Shown piece by piece: positions 42,477 to 55,039 of a DNA stretch of 64,000 bases (its first letter is position 1; the number at the start of each line of letters is the position of its first letter). The notes below the pieces were generated by a model. It had not been told where the DNA came from, did no database searches, and was given only the letters and a program-made list of their open reading frames with translations. Both the position numbers and the translations under genes were made by a program. Origin of the DNA: Sipunculus nudus (Eukaryota; Annelida; Sipuncula; Golfingiida; Sipunculidae); the NCBI GenBank assembly GCA_026874595.1, contig CM049318.1, positions 24,697,456 through 24,761,455 on the forward strand, read 5' to 3'.

Positions 42477-43530
42477 CTGAAAACAGGACAGAAACACTAG
42501 TCTCCTTCCCATTCATGTAGGCTTGTCATATCAAGGTCAACTGTGTCATAAATATCTGTTATAACAATGTGGAGTTCATTCGATATTGCTGGATGAACTT
42601 AGTAAATGCTGTCTTCCCATGACAGAAAACGTTTATACACGAGACACACGAAAGCAAAGTTAATATGATGCGGACCTGAAATTAGTTATAACACAATCTG
42701 TCTGGCCACAAGGATTCCTCTCGTATTCCCTTTTTATGAACAGAAGAGCTTTGTCAATAGAACGTCGTATTCATGTTGGTGGGACTCAGTGTGTAGCGTG
42801 GTTTTCTCCCGATTCATGTCTTTAGAAGCTGTATGCAAATGGTTATTTCTCATAGATCCAATGCACTGGACAAGACAAGTGTGGAATAAAATACTTCTTT
42901 AGGATAGGCTCTCAGCACTTTGTTAAACTCAGGTTCTCTATACGGGAGCATAGTCGTGCCGAGATGCTAGAGGATATGTCCGATGTAAACCGTAGGAACC
43001 TCAGAATAGATTAATTATCTCTTGTAACCACGTATTATCTATAACACGTCGTATTGACTCATAGCAAACTTTTTTTAACAAACTGTTTTCAAACGCTGAG
43101 CCAACAAGTCTTTTCATATCTGTACTGAGCTCCATCATAAAATATAAATTCTTCATTAGACAATCTTCATTTTCACGTGTACAATATCAATATGTATTTT
43201 GTAGTTCTTCATGTACATCAACAAACATATTTTCAACATACTAAATACACCTGATCATGTCTACTTTTATCATATTATAATAAATTCTGTTATACGGTGC
43301 AATTTCATTCTTTCTGCTTACATTTACTTCTAAAGGCATATCTTTGTTTCAACATCAGTATCTCTTTTCTAATCATCACCATTTAACTCGTTGTGTATAC
43401 TGCAAAGTTTGGGAAAAAGTAATTGTATTTAAAATTTAAATCAATTTAAAAGAAAAAACATATGCTTAAAGTGAAGATAATAATGCATGATATTCTTGAG
43501 GAGGGCTTCTATCCCAATTTCGGGGGGTGG
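41800..43530. repeat. Dispersed repeat, copy 1
   Basis: First of three related copies. Shared landmarks in order are GCTATGATCCA, a ATTGCCGGCATATCC phrase, an AGATGGCGGCACTGG phrase, a (TA)n tract (42,423-42,475), CATATCAAGGTCAACTGTG, and CTTAAAGTGAAGA near the end. No coding capacity was seen, and the class is unknown. Confidence 0.7.
42423..42475. repeat. (TA)n microsatellite inside dispersed repeat copy 1
   Basis: A pure TA tract, expanded relative to the shorter tracts at the same place in copies 2 (about 50,390) and 3 (about 55,859). Confidence 0.92.
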
Positions 43531-44765
43531 GTTAGGGGGGGCATTGTGGTTGAGCTCGGATGGAAGGGTGGGAGATTGTCCTCCTCACATTTTAGGCAAA
43601 CCAGGCCTTTATTACTAAAAAAAGTAACCGACAGATTTAGATGCTATTTTGTGGAGGATTATTGTAACGCCTCAGAAACAACTATAAATCAAATATTTAT
43701 TAAAATTGTATCGATTATATAGTCTGCAATTTCATATTGCTTCCATTCTTATATCTGCTGAATCGTGGCTGCACTTAATCTTATTCATTTATCATCGCAG
43801 GGGAAAAGTACGGGGACTGCAGATAATATTATTTGTTATTATAAAACCAGTTATAAATAATTAATTCTACGGTGATTGTGTTATTTGCCCTTTTGTTGTC
43901 TTTTCAAGACCCTAGTTATAAGATATCCAACTCTGATTGGATAATTTATAAAAACCACTGTTTAAAATGGCGCCAGTTTAACATTCCATAAATATGTGTT
44001 ATGGTTAGAGAATTTCAGAATAATTTATGAAAATTAAAATCTCATAGCGTCTTCTCAGATTTATCATCTATAAATTTCGTTAAAATAAGCGTTAAAGGCG
44101 GTGCTTTAAGGCCAGCTTTTTTTATTATTTAAAGTTATACATCTGTAAGTAACAATTCTTTTCTACTCAGTTAGGTAGGGTACACACCATGATTTACTAT
44201 GTCCATAACGTCAAACTATATTGGTTCAATTCAGCTTTTGAAAATAATTTCAAATAAGTTTTAGCCCTATTGAAATGTACATATTTGAAATCCTTTGAAT
44301 ATATTAATGCATTTTGTTGTAGGTCTGAAAATGTTAATGTATAAAGCAGAATTTTCTTTTAAAAACCGAAATATTTCACATCTGTAAGCAGTTAACAATA
44401 ACAGTATCTTAAAATACACACTTGTCCAGGCGTTCTTATTATGGTATATTCTTCACCCTTCCTTCTTTACTCTAATGGGATTATCAAGCTTATATAAAAG
44501 CCTGTTGACAGACGCTGCGTAAGATATAAAAAAAGAACTACAAATTATGAAAATACAGTCGAACCTGTTTTATGTGGACACCCTTTGGCCTTTGCCAAAT
44601 TGCCCACTTTATACAGATGTCCACTGTATTAAGGCAATAGCTGCCACCTATTTTGAAATTTTATCATGCCTGCTCCCGTATTAAGAGTACTTCCATAACT
44701 TGATGCTTGTACTTTCTCCATGGTGTTAACATAAAGCTTAATATACTTAATATACTTTATATATG

Positions 44766-44796
<31 letters not shown>

Positions 44797-46944
44797 GTAT
44801 ACATTTTAGGACTTAAACACACTTACTTATGTTCGACAGCTCTGTTTCGTAACTGCCCGTACGGGCTCTAGCTCGTAAGGAACACGGAGTGGTCTTGTCG
44901 GGGCTCTTGAATGTTGATCCAGGGGATCTGTAGTTGGTCTGCAGATGTTTGGTTCTGTGCCTGCATGCCGCTGCAATTTCATTTTTTTTTTTGTTAAGGG
45001 TGCATTAAAAGGGCCATGAATAACCTAAACTGTCATATGGGACATGCACAAACTCCGCTACTGCATATTACAATAATACTTTAAAGGGAATCACAACGAG
45101 GAGTTTGCAGCTGTATATCACTGTGTACCCGCGCGGCAATAATAACCTTAACTTAGGTGTGCGTTTCCACAAACGTTTTTTTATTGTGATGCTGTCCTTC
45201 ATTGCAGACAAAGCGTTTGTTTTGAACAGGTTTGCGAAGTTACCTAGATCATCATAATTGTTCCAAAGTCCTCCATATATAAAATGTTTCAAACCATACT
45301 TGTACATTGGATCTGTCCCTTTCATTTTTTCTTCAACAATTCCATTCTTGTTTGTTATTTGAGTTTTCGTTTTATTGTGGAAGTTATCCGCATATTCCTG
45401 ATCTTTTGTTTGACTATAATTGTTTGGCTAATGGTCTGATGAATCTAGCAACCTTTGTACTGATCCTATTTTCACAACAGTTATCTGATTAATTTGTTTT
45501 ATACTTCGTTCACTCCATTGTTCACTTTATTTTGCCAGTTGCATGTCTCATATCACCAATTTATTATACCCGGTTTATTTGAATTTTCTTTTTTCTTTCA
45601 AAATAAGCTGATTTACCTACAAGCAGCATTTTACGAGAGTCTGCTGCTTGGAAACACAACCCCGATGTCAGAGCTACACAGCTCCATCAAAGACACAACC
45701 CTCAAAGGATTCAAGTATTGGTTAAATGGCTCGCCTGTCATGTGACACAAGCCTCGCAAACCTCACGGCTTGCATAACATTTCATTGGGCTATAAATGAT
45801 TTGTCCCACATGCTCCACCTCCCTGGTCGAAGGTCACGCGTGTCATTTTTTTGGCAGCTCACAAATTCTATGCCATATTTGGAAAGTCGCTATGCAACTT
45901 CACTTGCACGGTCAATTTTCATGTCTCTGTGATGCAAGCAGATTTGAACGTACAGTTAGAACAAAGGAAAATACGCCGCATGTGGGACAATATACCGAAG
46001 TACACTGTGATCCTCTACGCTGCTCACAACGATCCCGTTTCAACCGCGAAACGTATATAGACAAAGACGCAAAACTGATTAAAAAAGAATGCATAATTTC
46101 ATTTGGCATTGGTAAGTGGTCATTTCTTTAATCACTTTTGTCTTTATTGGGAAACGTGTGTGTATCAAATGTTGTCTGTGGTAAAAAAAATATAAACATC
46201 GGACACGGAAGCAAAAACAGATATTACACATATTATAGTGAATCGACTAAATTTTCCTTCAACGTCATGGCCACTTCCCTGCACACTTGCCACAAACAGA
46301 ATAATAAATGTATATGTTTAAGAGTGTACTTTTGCATACATATAGGAGACCTTTGAACTCTATTAACTTTACAGAAACAAAACTCTATTCATTGAGATGT
46401 CACCCGAAACCTTTTTCTTCGTCTTTTTTAGGGGGGAGGAGCATTATTAGCATGGGAACGAAGTCCCAAGAATTTTATTTATAGTTCTGTTTCACTGAAT
46501 TGGTTCCACTACCATTGATCATGTCAAGAAAATAATTAAGAGAAAATTGTCCTAGGCCTTTCTATATCCATGAGGCATGAGATCACATGGCATATGTCAA
46601 CAGTGTCAACATCTAGGGCTCATTACCCGTAAGGTCGGCGTCAGGTCAGTAAGAACGAATTCCTCCATTATGATCCTGCAAGAAGCAGGGAAGGGCAGCA
46701 TATGTAGTTCCGCACCATTTCAGAAAAAGTTGATGCTGTGGTTTCAAAATTTTTTGTTGCCCTTTATTTTCGGCTTTTGTGTTTATCCTTTAACTTTTTG
46801 AATTACATAATTTTTTGTTCAGTGACATGACGGATATGAGAATAAACAATTCTTAATGTACCCATCATTTTGAGTTATTTTCTTTTAACGACTGGAGAAT
46901 ACCACCAAAAACAGCAAAAGTGCACTCGGCAAAGACCGGATTGC
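43531..46944. other. No confident features
   Basis: Contains a (TA)n tract (44,761-44,795) and a phrase near 44,558 (CAGTCGAACCTG) of the kind often seen at ends of invertebrate transposons, but no partner end was found. The frame at 45,851-46,060 has ordinary composition but no domain I recognise. Confidence 0.4.
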
Positions 46945-46947
46945 CGG

Positions 46948-47215
46948 CCGGCTTCTGTGGCTCAGGGGTAGAGCGCAGGAATCAAAGTCGGGAGATCGTG
47001 AGTTCGAATCTCAGACGAGGTGGTGAGATTTTTCTCGGTAGGCCCCCACCTAGGGTGAGCGCTCTGAAAGTTTATTGGGGAGACTGTGCCTATCAGTCGT
47101 GTTTTACTCATAAACAAATGCGCCTTTCGGGGGTCCCTAGGTGCTATGACTCAGTAACGGGGATGACACACAAACAGGGGCCGAAGGAGTGATATACCAA
47201 TACTTGTTGACACCA
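46948..47215 (+). mobile_element. tRNA-derived SINE
   Basis: The 5' part carries polymerase III promoter boxes: A box TGGCTCAGGGGTAGAGC (46,958-46,974) and B box-like GAGTTCGAATCTC (about 47,000-47,012). A cloverleaf can be sketched, but the anticodon stem and the acceptor stem each have two or more mismatches, so it is not a working tRNA. A non-tRNA body follows, to about 47,215. A standalone tRNA pseudogene is the alternative. Confidence 0.55.
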
Positions 47216-49500
47216 GGGAAAATCGGATATGAGCCCCTGTCCCAAATTCCGAAACCGGAATGTACATATAATTATTTAAGCAAACGCAATAAAAAGGTAA
47301 CCTCCACCAAAAAATGAATTAAAATAGACCGGATTCCCTGTTATTCCACTCCAGAAAAGGATAAAGGACAATTATGCATGCACGTGAATAACCATATTTT
47401 CATCATTGACGCATTTAAGCATGTTTTGCCTGACATTTGACCCAGGCTCTGACCCACGTGCGTCGTCAGTAAATCGTAAAAACACATTACTCTCGGTTTA
47501 TGAAAAGACGGTTCAACCAAGGGGGGTTAATGACAAAACCTAATACAAGGTCCACATTTCCGGAAAAGGGGTGGGCTGAGTGCAGGCGGGGTTTCCAGGC
47601 CTCGGCATTGGTCTGATATGATAAAAAAAACTCGTTGCGCTTCTGCTACTAACAAGATATGCATGAGTCCGTATCTTTCTTCAGGAATAGTTTCCTTGCC
47701 TTAAAATGTACTTTTAATTAGTTTTTTCAGTCTTCTTCCCATCACCCTTTGCTGTATACGTCCCAGTCAAAGTTCATAAAACAACCTGAATGTTCCCGTG
47801 CCCCATTCCGGTTCGCAAATGTAAATTAAACATCACTCACCAGGTCTTGAAGGTAACTTATCGGTATATAAAGGACAAAATAAATCATGAATTATTAATT
47901 AATTGACCGCAAGCAATTGCTTTCGATCATCCATGGGAGGTGCAAAACAGATAGTGAGCAATCTAACCTGATTGAATAACGGCAAAAATCCTTAAGAAAT
48001 AATTGCTCCTCACGACACCCCATTCCAGAAATATTCACCAAAATAAGTTTAAAATGAAATTCACAAATTTACACCCAAATATTACCCATTTTATTTATTA
48101 ATGCATTATTTATTTCATATATGGCTTATAATGATAATTGAATTCTGACGATTCTGTGTTTTATTTCGTGGGTCGGCGTGCCGGTGGGTGAAACCCTTAT
48201 GAAGGCGGAGTGTTTCTTGTTTCTTGCAAGACTATTCCACAAGTTCGAAATCAACATCTCGCCTGGAAAACCGAAAACCTACCTTTGACCCAATCACATT
48301 CTTTAACTTTTTTAAAGTGCCAAACCCATTCAAAGTAGTGGTACAGGAGAGTCCGGTAACGACTCTACTCATATAAGTCCCTTGTTTACACTGTTCCTGA
48401 TCACATGGGCATCGCGCACACGTGACACCGGAATGTTACACTGTTCGCCTCACTGCTTTGATAGCGCTGTGTCCATAATACAGTCAGTCTACAGATACAC
48501 GGAGCTCCGAACACTAACAGTTCCTCGATAGAGTCTACTCATTTACCTCTCAGGGTACAATTCACGCAACGCGCACAGACTATTCTATCTCGACAACGTC
48601 TATAATTATAGCTGGTGTCTCCTGGATCGTCCAGTTCTAGAAAACAGAATATGCTTCCACACAGCGATATATATTACCGCTACATTTAAGCGATTAGAGT
48701 TCTTTTTCTATTCACAACAGAATCAAGCACGAGATTTACCAGCGATACACGCTCTGAAGGCCGTTACAGATTAATCAATGTGGCCTTCCTTAGACACCGA
48801 CTATGGACGATCATAGGCATCACCTCTCAGGTGTCTCGACCCTGATAGAAGCAAATCTGCCCCAGGACTGCAGATATCGTCAGACTATACCGAACTGGCA
48901 TGCTGATCGGGCACTTGTGGCGAATTTAGTATTTATCACGATTTATATATGCTTGTTGACGTCACATGTGCTCACCGTCCTCTGGCCAATAACCACTCTC
49001 TAAATTATTTCGAGAGTCAATAACAACACAAATTCCAATATGCCTCCAGAAATAAAACCCTGAGTAAACAAAACTAAACGGAAGCACTTTCTTTCGCCAA
49101 ACGGAGACGGCTCCAACGATGTTATACTGTACTGTAATCAACATCAAAGGAGACACTTGTGCTCTCAAATCAGATTTCTGATGCTAATATCTAAACATGA
49201 TACTCCATATAAATGTACAAAAAAATTATAAAAACAATCATCTCGTTATACTCCCTACTTGAATATGCAATTCCATAACTAAGTTATAGTTCTCTGGTGA
49301 CAAAGATCCCGAAAAAGGAACCCTTGCAAAACAAAGAATAAATAGGAAATTGCGAATTTTAAACCTTGTGAAACCAAACACAAATCCACTGATATTGCAA
49401 TGCCTTTAATGTTGAAGTTCTATATACTGGGCATAATCTTTATTCAGTCTAATATTCTATTATATACTATCAGATACAATTTGTAATTATTATTCAATAA
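47216..49500. other. No features recognised
   Basis: Somewhat less AT-rich than the surroundings, but no exon, RNA or repeat structure could be supported. Open frames here are short and lack domain motifs. Confidence 0.4.
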
Positions 49501-49519
49501 AGAGATTGGTCTGCAGTCT

Positions 49520-51390
49520 TCAACTCCATTAGCTCGTCTTGTTTTTGGTCGAAAGTGCAATGACTGCTTGACATTGCGGCTTAAAATTCCTTATTCTGTT
49601 TCTGCCGAATTTAATGTTCTACTAAAATATTTAAAAACTCATAAAATAAGCAATATTTATACTATGTTTGTTATCTACAAAATTACAATTAAGTCCTTAT
49701 AAACGAATAATCCATTAAATCCATTTCGGTGTTTTGCTCCAAGTAAAATGTCGTTTTCTTATTTCTGGTCATAAATCAATTAAGTCGATATTGTTTACGA
49801 TAGAACCGATAACATAAACTACTTTCCTCTAAATATTGCCGGCATATCCGTATTTCCTCGCAAAAACAGGATACGGCATATTAATTCTGTAAAACTTTCA
49901 TATTTATTTTAATTATTGTTAAGAATGGCTAGACTAATAAGATGCACATGCAAGGAATACGATGTGTTGAATTTAACTTCTCTAAAAACATTCCATCTGA
50001 TTCTTGCCTCTGAAAATAGTTATATTTATTGTGCATTTAGGTTTCTTCCACCCTAAGCTACAGGTTCTGATGAAGGGAAAATCTCTAGTTTTACATTGAT
50101 GTTGACATGTATGTAAACATGACTAAATGGAGATAGAGCTTAACCCAGTGTCTGCTAGATGGCGACACTGGTTGTACATTTTTGTTTGTACATCGTTTTC
50201 TTTTTGTAATGTCTCCCATGATTCTCTGCGTAACAACTACCAGTTCACGTGTAGTGTTCACATTTAAGCATCACGGCAGCCTGCGTGTTGGATGTGAAGT
50301 CAAGATCGGCCCAGTCAAAATATAACCAACCTCAGGGGTTACATCAACAAAGATCGTAAAGCAACAATACTGGTAAGAGTAACAGCGTTATATATATATA
50401 TATATATATTGAATGGAAAGATCTTGTTGAAAATGGGCCAGAAAAACTGGGAACCCCCTCATTCTCTTTTAGGCAAGACATATCAAGGTCAGCTGTGTCG
50501 TACCTATATCAGAAAATTATAATAGTGTGGCATTTATTCGATATTGGTGGATGAAATTTGTAAATATTAGGTTTCCCATGAGGGGGAAATGTTTGTTATA
50601 GTGCAATGGGCATAAGTAAGCAAAGCTTATCTTATGATACAAGGAATTTATATAACAGCATCTGCTAGGCTCGTTAAACGCTGAGTCTGTTTGTTTTCGT
50701 AGCCTGTGACCTTTTTTATAACTAGAATAGCTCTATCATTAAGAACTGTGGTTTCTTGTGGGTGTAGCTCAGAGTATGTGGTTCGTTCAAGTTATATATG
50801 TGGCAACTTCATGCAAACTATGATTTATCTATGGCTCCAAAGCACTCTCGTTGCTAGTCCACAACTCAGTCGTCAACTCAGGCGGCGTAGAAACCTCGGA
50901 ATAGCTTAACTCTCTCGTGAAATCAAGTATTCACCCTAACCCGTCGTAATAACTCTAACAAACTTTTCATAAACACTAAATCCACAAATCTGTAAAATAT
51001 ATATATATATTATAATTCTTAATATAACAACCATAACATTTACATTCCATACTTATACATAATCAGGTGCAGGTTTATTATGATAAATTGAAAAAGGGAA
51101 CAATGTCGTCTTCATTTATTTGAAACACATTCCACTGATATTACGCTAATACTCCAATATTCAATTCTTCCTGATTACATATACACATATAAATATATAT
51201 TTTCGCAACATGAGTATTTTTATCTAATCATCAGCATTTAACTTATTTAATATATTGAGAACTTGGGTTTAAAAATAATTGTATTTGAAATTCTAATTGT
51301 TTTATTTTTCAATTTCAATAACGTGCTTAAAGTGAAGAAAATGATGCATTATATTCTGGGATAATGCTTCTATCCTTATATCTAATACCT
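49520..51390. repeat. Dispersed repeat, copy 2
   Basis: Shares with copies 1 and 3 the same ordered phrases, including AAGTCGATATTGTTTACGAT, ATTGCCGGCATATCC, AGATGGCGACACTGG, a short (TA)n, and CATATCAAGGTCAGCTGTG. It runs to a CTTAAAGTGAAGA phrase near 51,330. It is closest to copy 3. Confidence 0.75.
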
Positions 51391-51799
51391 GTCTATACTT
51401 AATAAACAACTCGATAATCGCTGTAGGTAATAAGGACCAGAAAACTGATTTAGGGTTTGTTTTGTTCAGCATTCTGCAGACGGATCAACGAAGCCCATTA
51501 TTATTCACTAGTGTATTAGTGGACAATTTAGTGCCCTTTTCCGAGTTGGTGTAAGTATACTCTGCAATGAGCACAGGTGTCGCATTGCTGGAGTCTGTGA
51601 TTCAAATAACTATAGAGTTACAGCTGTAACATGCATTTTTATGGGCTTGTATTGATATAATTCCAGAGCATACGAATTTAATCAAGAGGCTGGTAACATA
51701 ACTTGTCATATCTGTTGATCCAGCATGTTCTATTTAAATTGAATTCATTCAGCTGAATTTTTCAGTATTGTTGAGACTATCATCATTTAATGATCCAAT

Positions 51800-53985
51800 T
51801 GTTGTTAACATCATATTACCAAAGAAGAGAGCAGGTGGCAAGCTGAATGGTGGTGGGGGGGGGGGGGGGTTATATTACTTTTTTTTCTCATTGAACATAC
51901 AATGCCAAAGGAGTGTGTATTTGTTAGGGTCGATTCTTAATATTAAATGTTTCATTAGAAGATGTAGGAATAACTCTGATGAACATAAATGGACCTAACC
52001 AAGATGATCCTGCCTTTTCCCTTAAAGTTATGAGAATTGCTGAGTCTATACCAAATGATAACCAATTGATAGATGCCAATGTTAACTTAATTCTCAATAA
52101 AGAAAAAGGGAGGTAATCCACATGATAACGATAGAGCAAACAAGTAATAAACACATGTATGAAAACTCAGGTCTAATAGACATATGGAGAAAACAGCATG
52201 CGGAAGATTTCAATAAACGACTAAACTCCTCACCAAATCTTCTGTAGGTTGAGCTTTATTCTAATATCAAGAAGCCTCATTGATAGTGTAATAAAAACAG
52301 ATATCTCACCAGGACACAGAACCGACCACTCCACTGTGGAAATTACACTTGATCTAATTGTGAAAAGAAGATATCCAGGTTTCTGGAAATTTAACTCTAA
52401 ATATTAAGGCCATGCAGAATATGTAAAATTAAAAAGAGACACCATTAATGAGACAGAAACATTTGATAAGAGTGCTGACCCAGCACTACTATGGGATACA
52501 ATTAAGTGTAAAATAAGAGGGACAACCATTGCTTATTCATTTAAGGTGATTAAAAAAAAGAAATATGCTCCAACAACTAGAATATAAACTACAACAACTT
52601 TAAGAACGATATAATCACAATCCTAATGATAACATCATGGAAGATATCAATGAGAAAAACTTGCAATTGAGAAAATATTTCCGGCAAAAACAGAAGCAGC
52701 AATGTTTTGATGCAAGACAAGATGGATCTCAGATGGAGAAAAAAAACAACTAAATATTTTTTCAACTTGGAGAAAAGATTGTATAATAAAAAAACTATAA
52801 CTAAACTTAAGGATAATAATGAGTATATAGCCAAATCTTGGGATATTTTAAAGCAATCAGAAATTATTACACTGTACACCTCATCCCAGTTGACACCAAC
52901 TGAGGATCATGCTGCTGAGTTTTTTCTTAAGACAATTAATATTAAGACGATTTGTGAAAATAAACTGTCAGACAAAGAATTATTTGAATGTTTGAGAAAT
53001 TTTAAACACGGTAAAACATGATTTGACAGCTGCATTTTATAAATAATTTTCGCAAGAAATTAAAAAGGTCTGATGGCTGCCTATAAATGTTTTTTTTTCA
53101 AGAAGGGCTGCTTAAAGAATTCACAACGACAGTGAATCATTACATTAATACCAAAAAAAAAAATCAAGATTCAACTATACTTAAGAACTGGGACCAATAT
53201 TCTTGTTAAATATTGAATACAAATTACTGACTAAATGTATGGCTGGTAGATTGCAGAGATTTCTTCAAGGCAATATCCATCAAGATCAAACTGGATTTAT
53301 TAAAAATAGATAGTTAGGTGAAAACATTATTTTACAAAGATATATCATCATGTGTGATTAATAATGGATGGGCCTCCAGTTATTTCCCAATATGTAGAGG
53401 ACTAAGGCTAGGGTGCCATCTTTCACCTTACTTATTTATCATTTGTTTAGAATTACTGGCGGCAAGTATTAGAGACAATAATAATATTAAAGGTATAGAA
53501 ATTGACAATATGAAGCATGTTATTTCCCAGTATGCTGAGGATACCACAATCATCATTAGTGGTGAACACGTGTTTGAAAAAAAAACATTGAACAGTTTAA
53601 ACAAATTTCAAATTGTAAGTGAACTAAAAATCAACATAGAGAACAGCCATAATGCCAAAAGGTTCTCATGAGTATGATGAGGAGAGGAAATATTAAATTT
53701 AGGCCTAAAATGGACAAATGGACCAATTACAATTTTAGCTATAACGATTAACGGCAAACTATGAAATGAATTTTTTTGCCATTTCTAGAAAAAAAATATG
53801 ATTACTATTTGGTCCAAAAGAGGTTTAACACCAATTGGCAAAATCACAGTTGTAAAAACAGAATTAATTTTACAACTACTGTGTTAGCTCTTAGTGCTCC
53901 CTGAGCAACCTGTTTCATTTATAATAGGAATAGAAAGCAGATATTACAGGTTCATATGGAACAACAAAATAGACAAATAAAATGA
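51800..53985 (+). pseudogene. Decayed Tx1/L1-type LINE, copy 1
   Basis: Endonuclease and reverse-transcriptase remains are spread over all three frames with many stops. The C-terminal endonuclease part is readable around 51,920-52,090. A linker with KTEAAMF is followed by WRKKTTKYFFNLEKRLYNK (from about 52,738), where NLEKR is a typical L1/Tx1 landmark. Later come LLTKCMAGRLQRFLQ (about 53,225) and SPYLFIICLELLAASI in the RT palm (about 53,430). The YADD catalytic box reads YAED (about 53,531). Not functional. Confidence 0.82.
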
Positions 53986-54019
53986 CAATTCAGTCTGCAC
54001 ATGTGTGACCCATCACGGG

Positions 54020-54205
54020 GAAAAGCCCTTTTGAATATGGTGTTAGTAGGTCAAAGATCAAGAATCAAGTATCCTGTCGAATTTGGTGTCAGTAAGTCAA
54101 AGGTCAAGGTAAAGAACCCTGTCGAATGTGGTGTCTGGTCAAAGGTCAAAATCAAAAACCTGTCGAATATGGTGTCAGGTCAAGGGTCAAGATCACTTTT
54201 ATCAA
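54020..54205. repeat. Minisatellite of about four 41-46 bp units with AGGTCA words
   Basis: Units begin TCGAATNTGGTGTC and contain GGTCAAAGGTCAAG-like words; the last two units are shorter. The phase is lost on either side. The frame open through it is repeat-derived. Confidence 0.85.
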
Positions 54206-55039
54206 ATGCAGTATTATCTGCCGTACAATTGCCTTTTCTGTATGGGCGAGAGTCCAGTAAATTTCAAAATATATTTGTATAATATTAAATTCGGAAAACC
54301 CAGTTTTGTTTGTTTGCAAACAGATATGTGTCAGATAAATAAACAACATGTTACATTTTATGGCACGATGCAGGTCCGAAGAGTTGTGGTGATTGTTTTC
54401 AGGATAAGTCCGTGTTTATTCAATGGAAAAAGCAGGACTCAACATCCTAGCAGAAAAACAGCATTTGCTCAGAGGACAAAGCAATCCAATCTTGACAAAT
54501 CGGAAAAAAAACAAAAGAAGGCCCTAAATTCATTGAAATTCTAAGCCATTAGGTATGATCAGGGATTCTGTTTTATATGAGATCTCTTTTATTAAATTCA
54601 TTCATTGAAAGAATCAAACCTATCGTGAGATGCATAAAAACGTCATTCTGTTTTGAACGTGAGAAATAGAATACAATATTTGTGTTGTGAGTTGTAATAT
54701 CTCAATAGATTTAAGGGCAAAAAGTATATTATTATATAAACCTGTTGAAATTGTATGAGTGAGGCACAATTGTTTATACGTGGGCGTTTTATTATATACA
54801 TATCGTCCGGCTGCGGTACGAGTCCAGAACCAAGTGAGCCCGTTCTTATCGCAAACATTGATGCCTATTCAAGAAAAGAACCCAAATTTTTCTTACATGT
54901 AATGGGTGAAATAGATAAGTTTCCTGCCTGAAACAGAAGAGAAAATAATCCCAAGCCCTTCCCATCCAGAGAGGAATGCATGTTTTATTCACGTATATAT
55001 ATATATATATATATTATATGCATGTTTTATGTACAAAAT

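Noticed and set aside
44551-44640. Transposon end (CAGTCGAACCTG phrase)
   Set aside because: No matching inverted partner or target duplication was found nearby, so a mobile element cannot be bounded.
45851-46060. Possible exon of an unknown gene
   Set aside because: The composition is protein-like, but there is no recognisable domain, no paired splice sites and no partner exon.
46950-47020. A functional tRNA gene
   Set aside because: The A and B boxes are good, but anticodon and acceptor stems have several mismatches and a SINE-like body follows, so I call it a tRNA-derived SINE.
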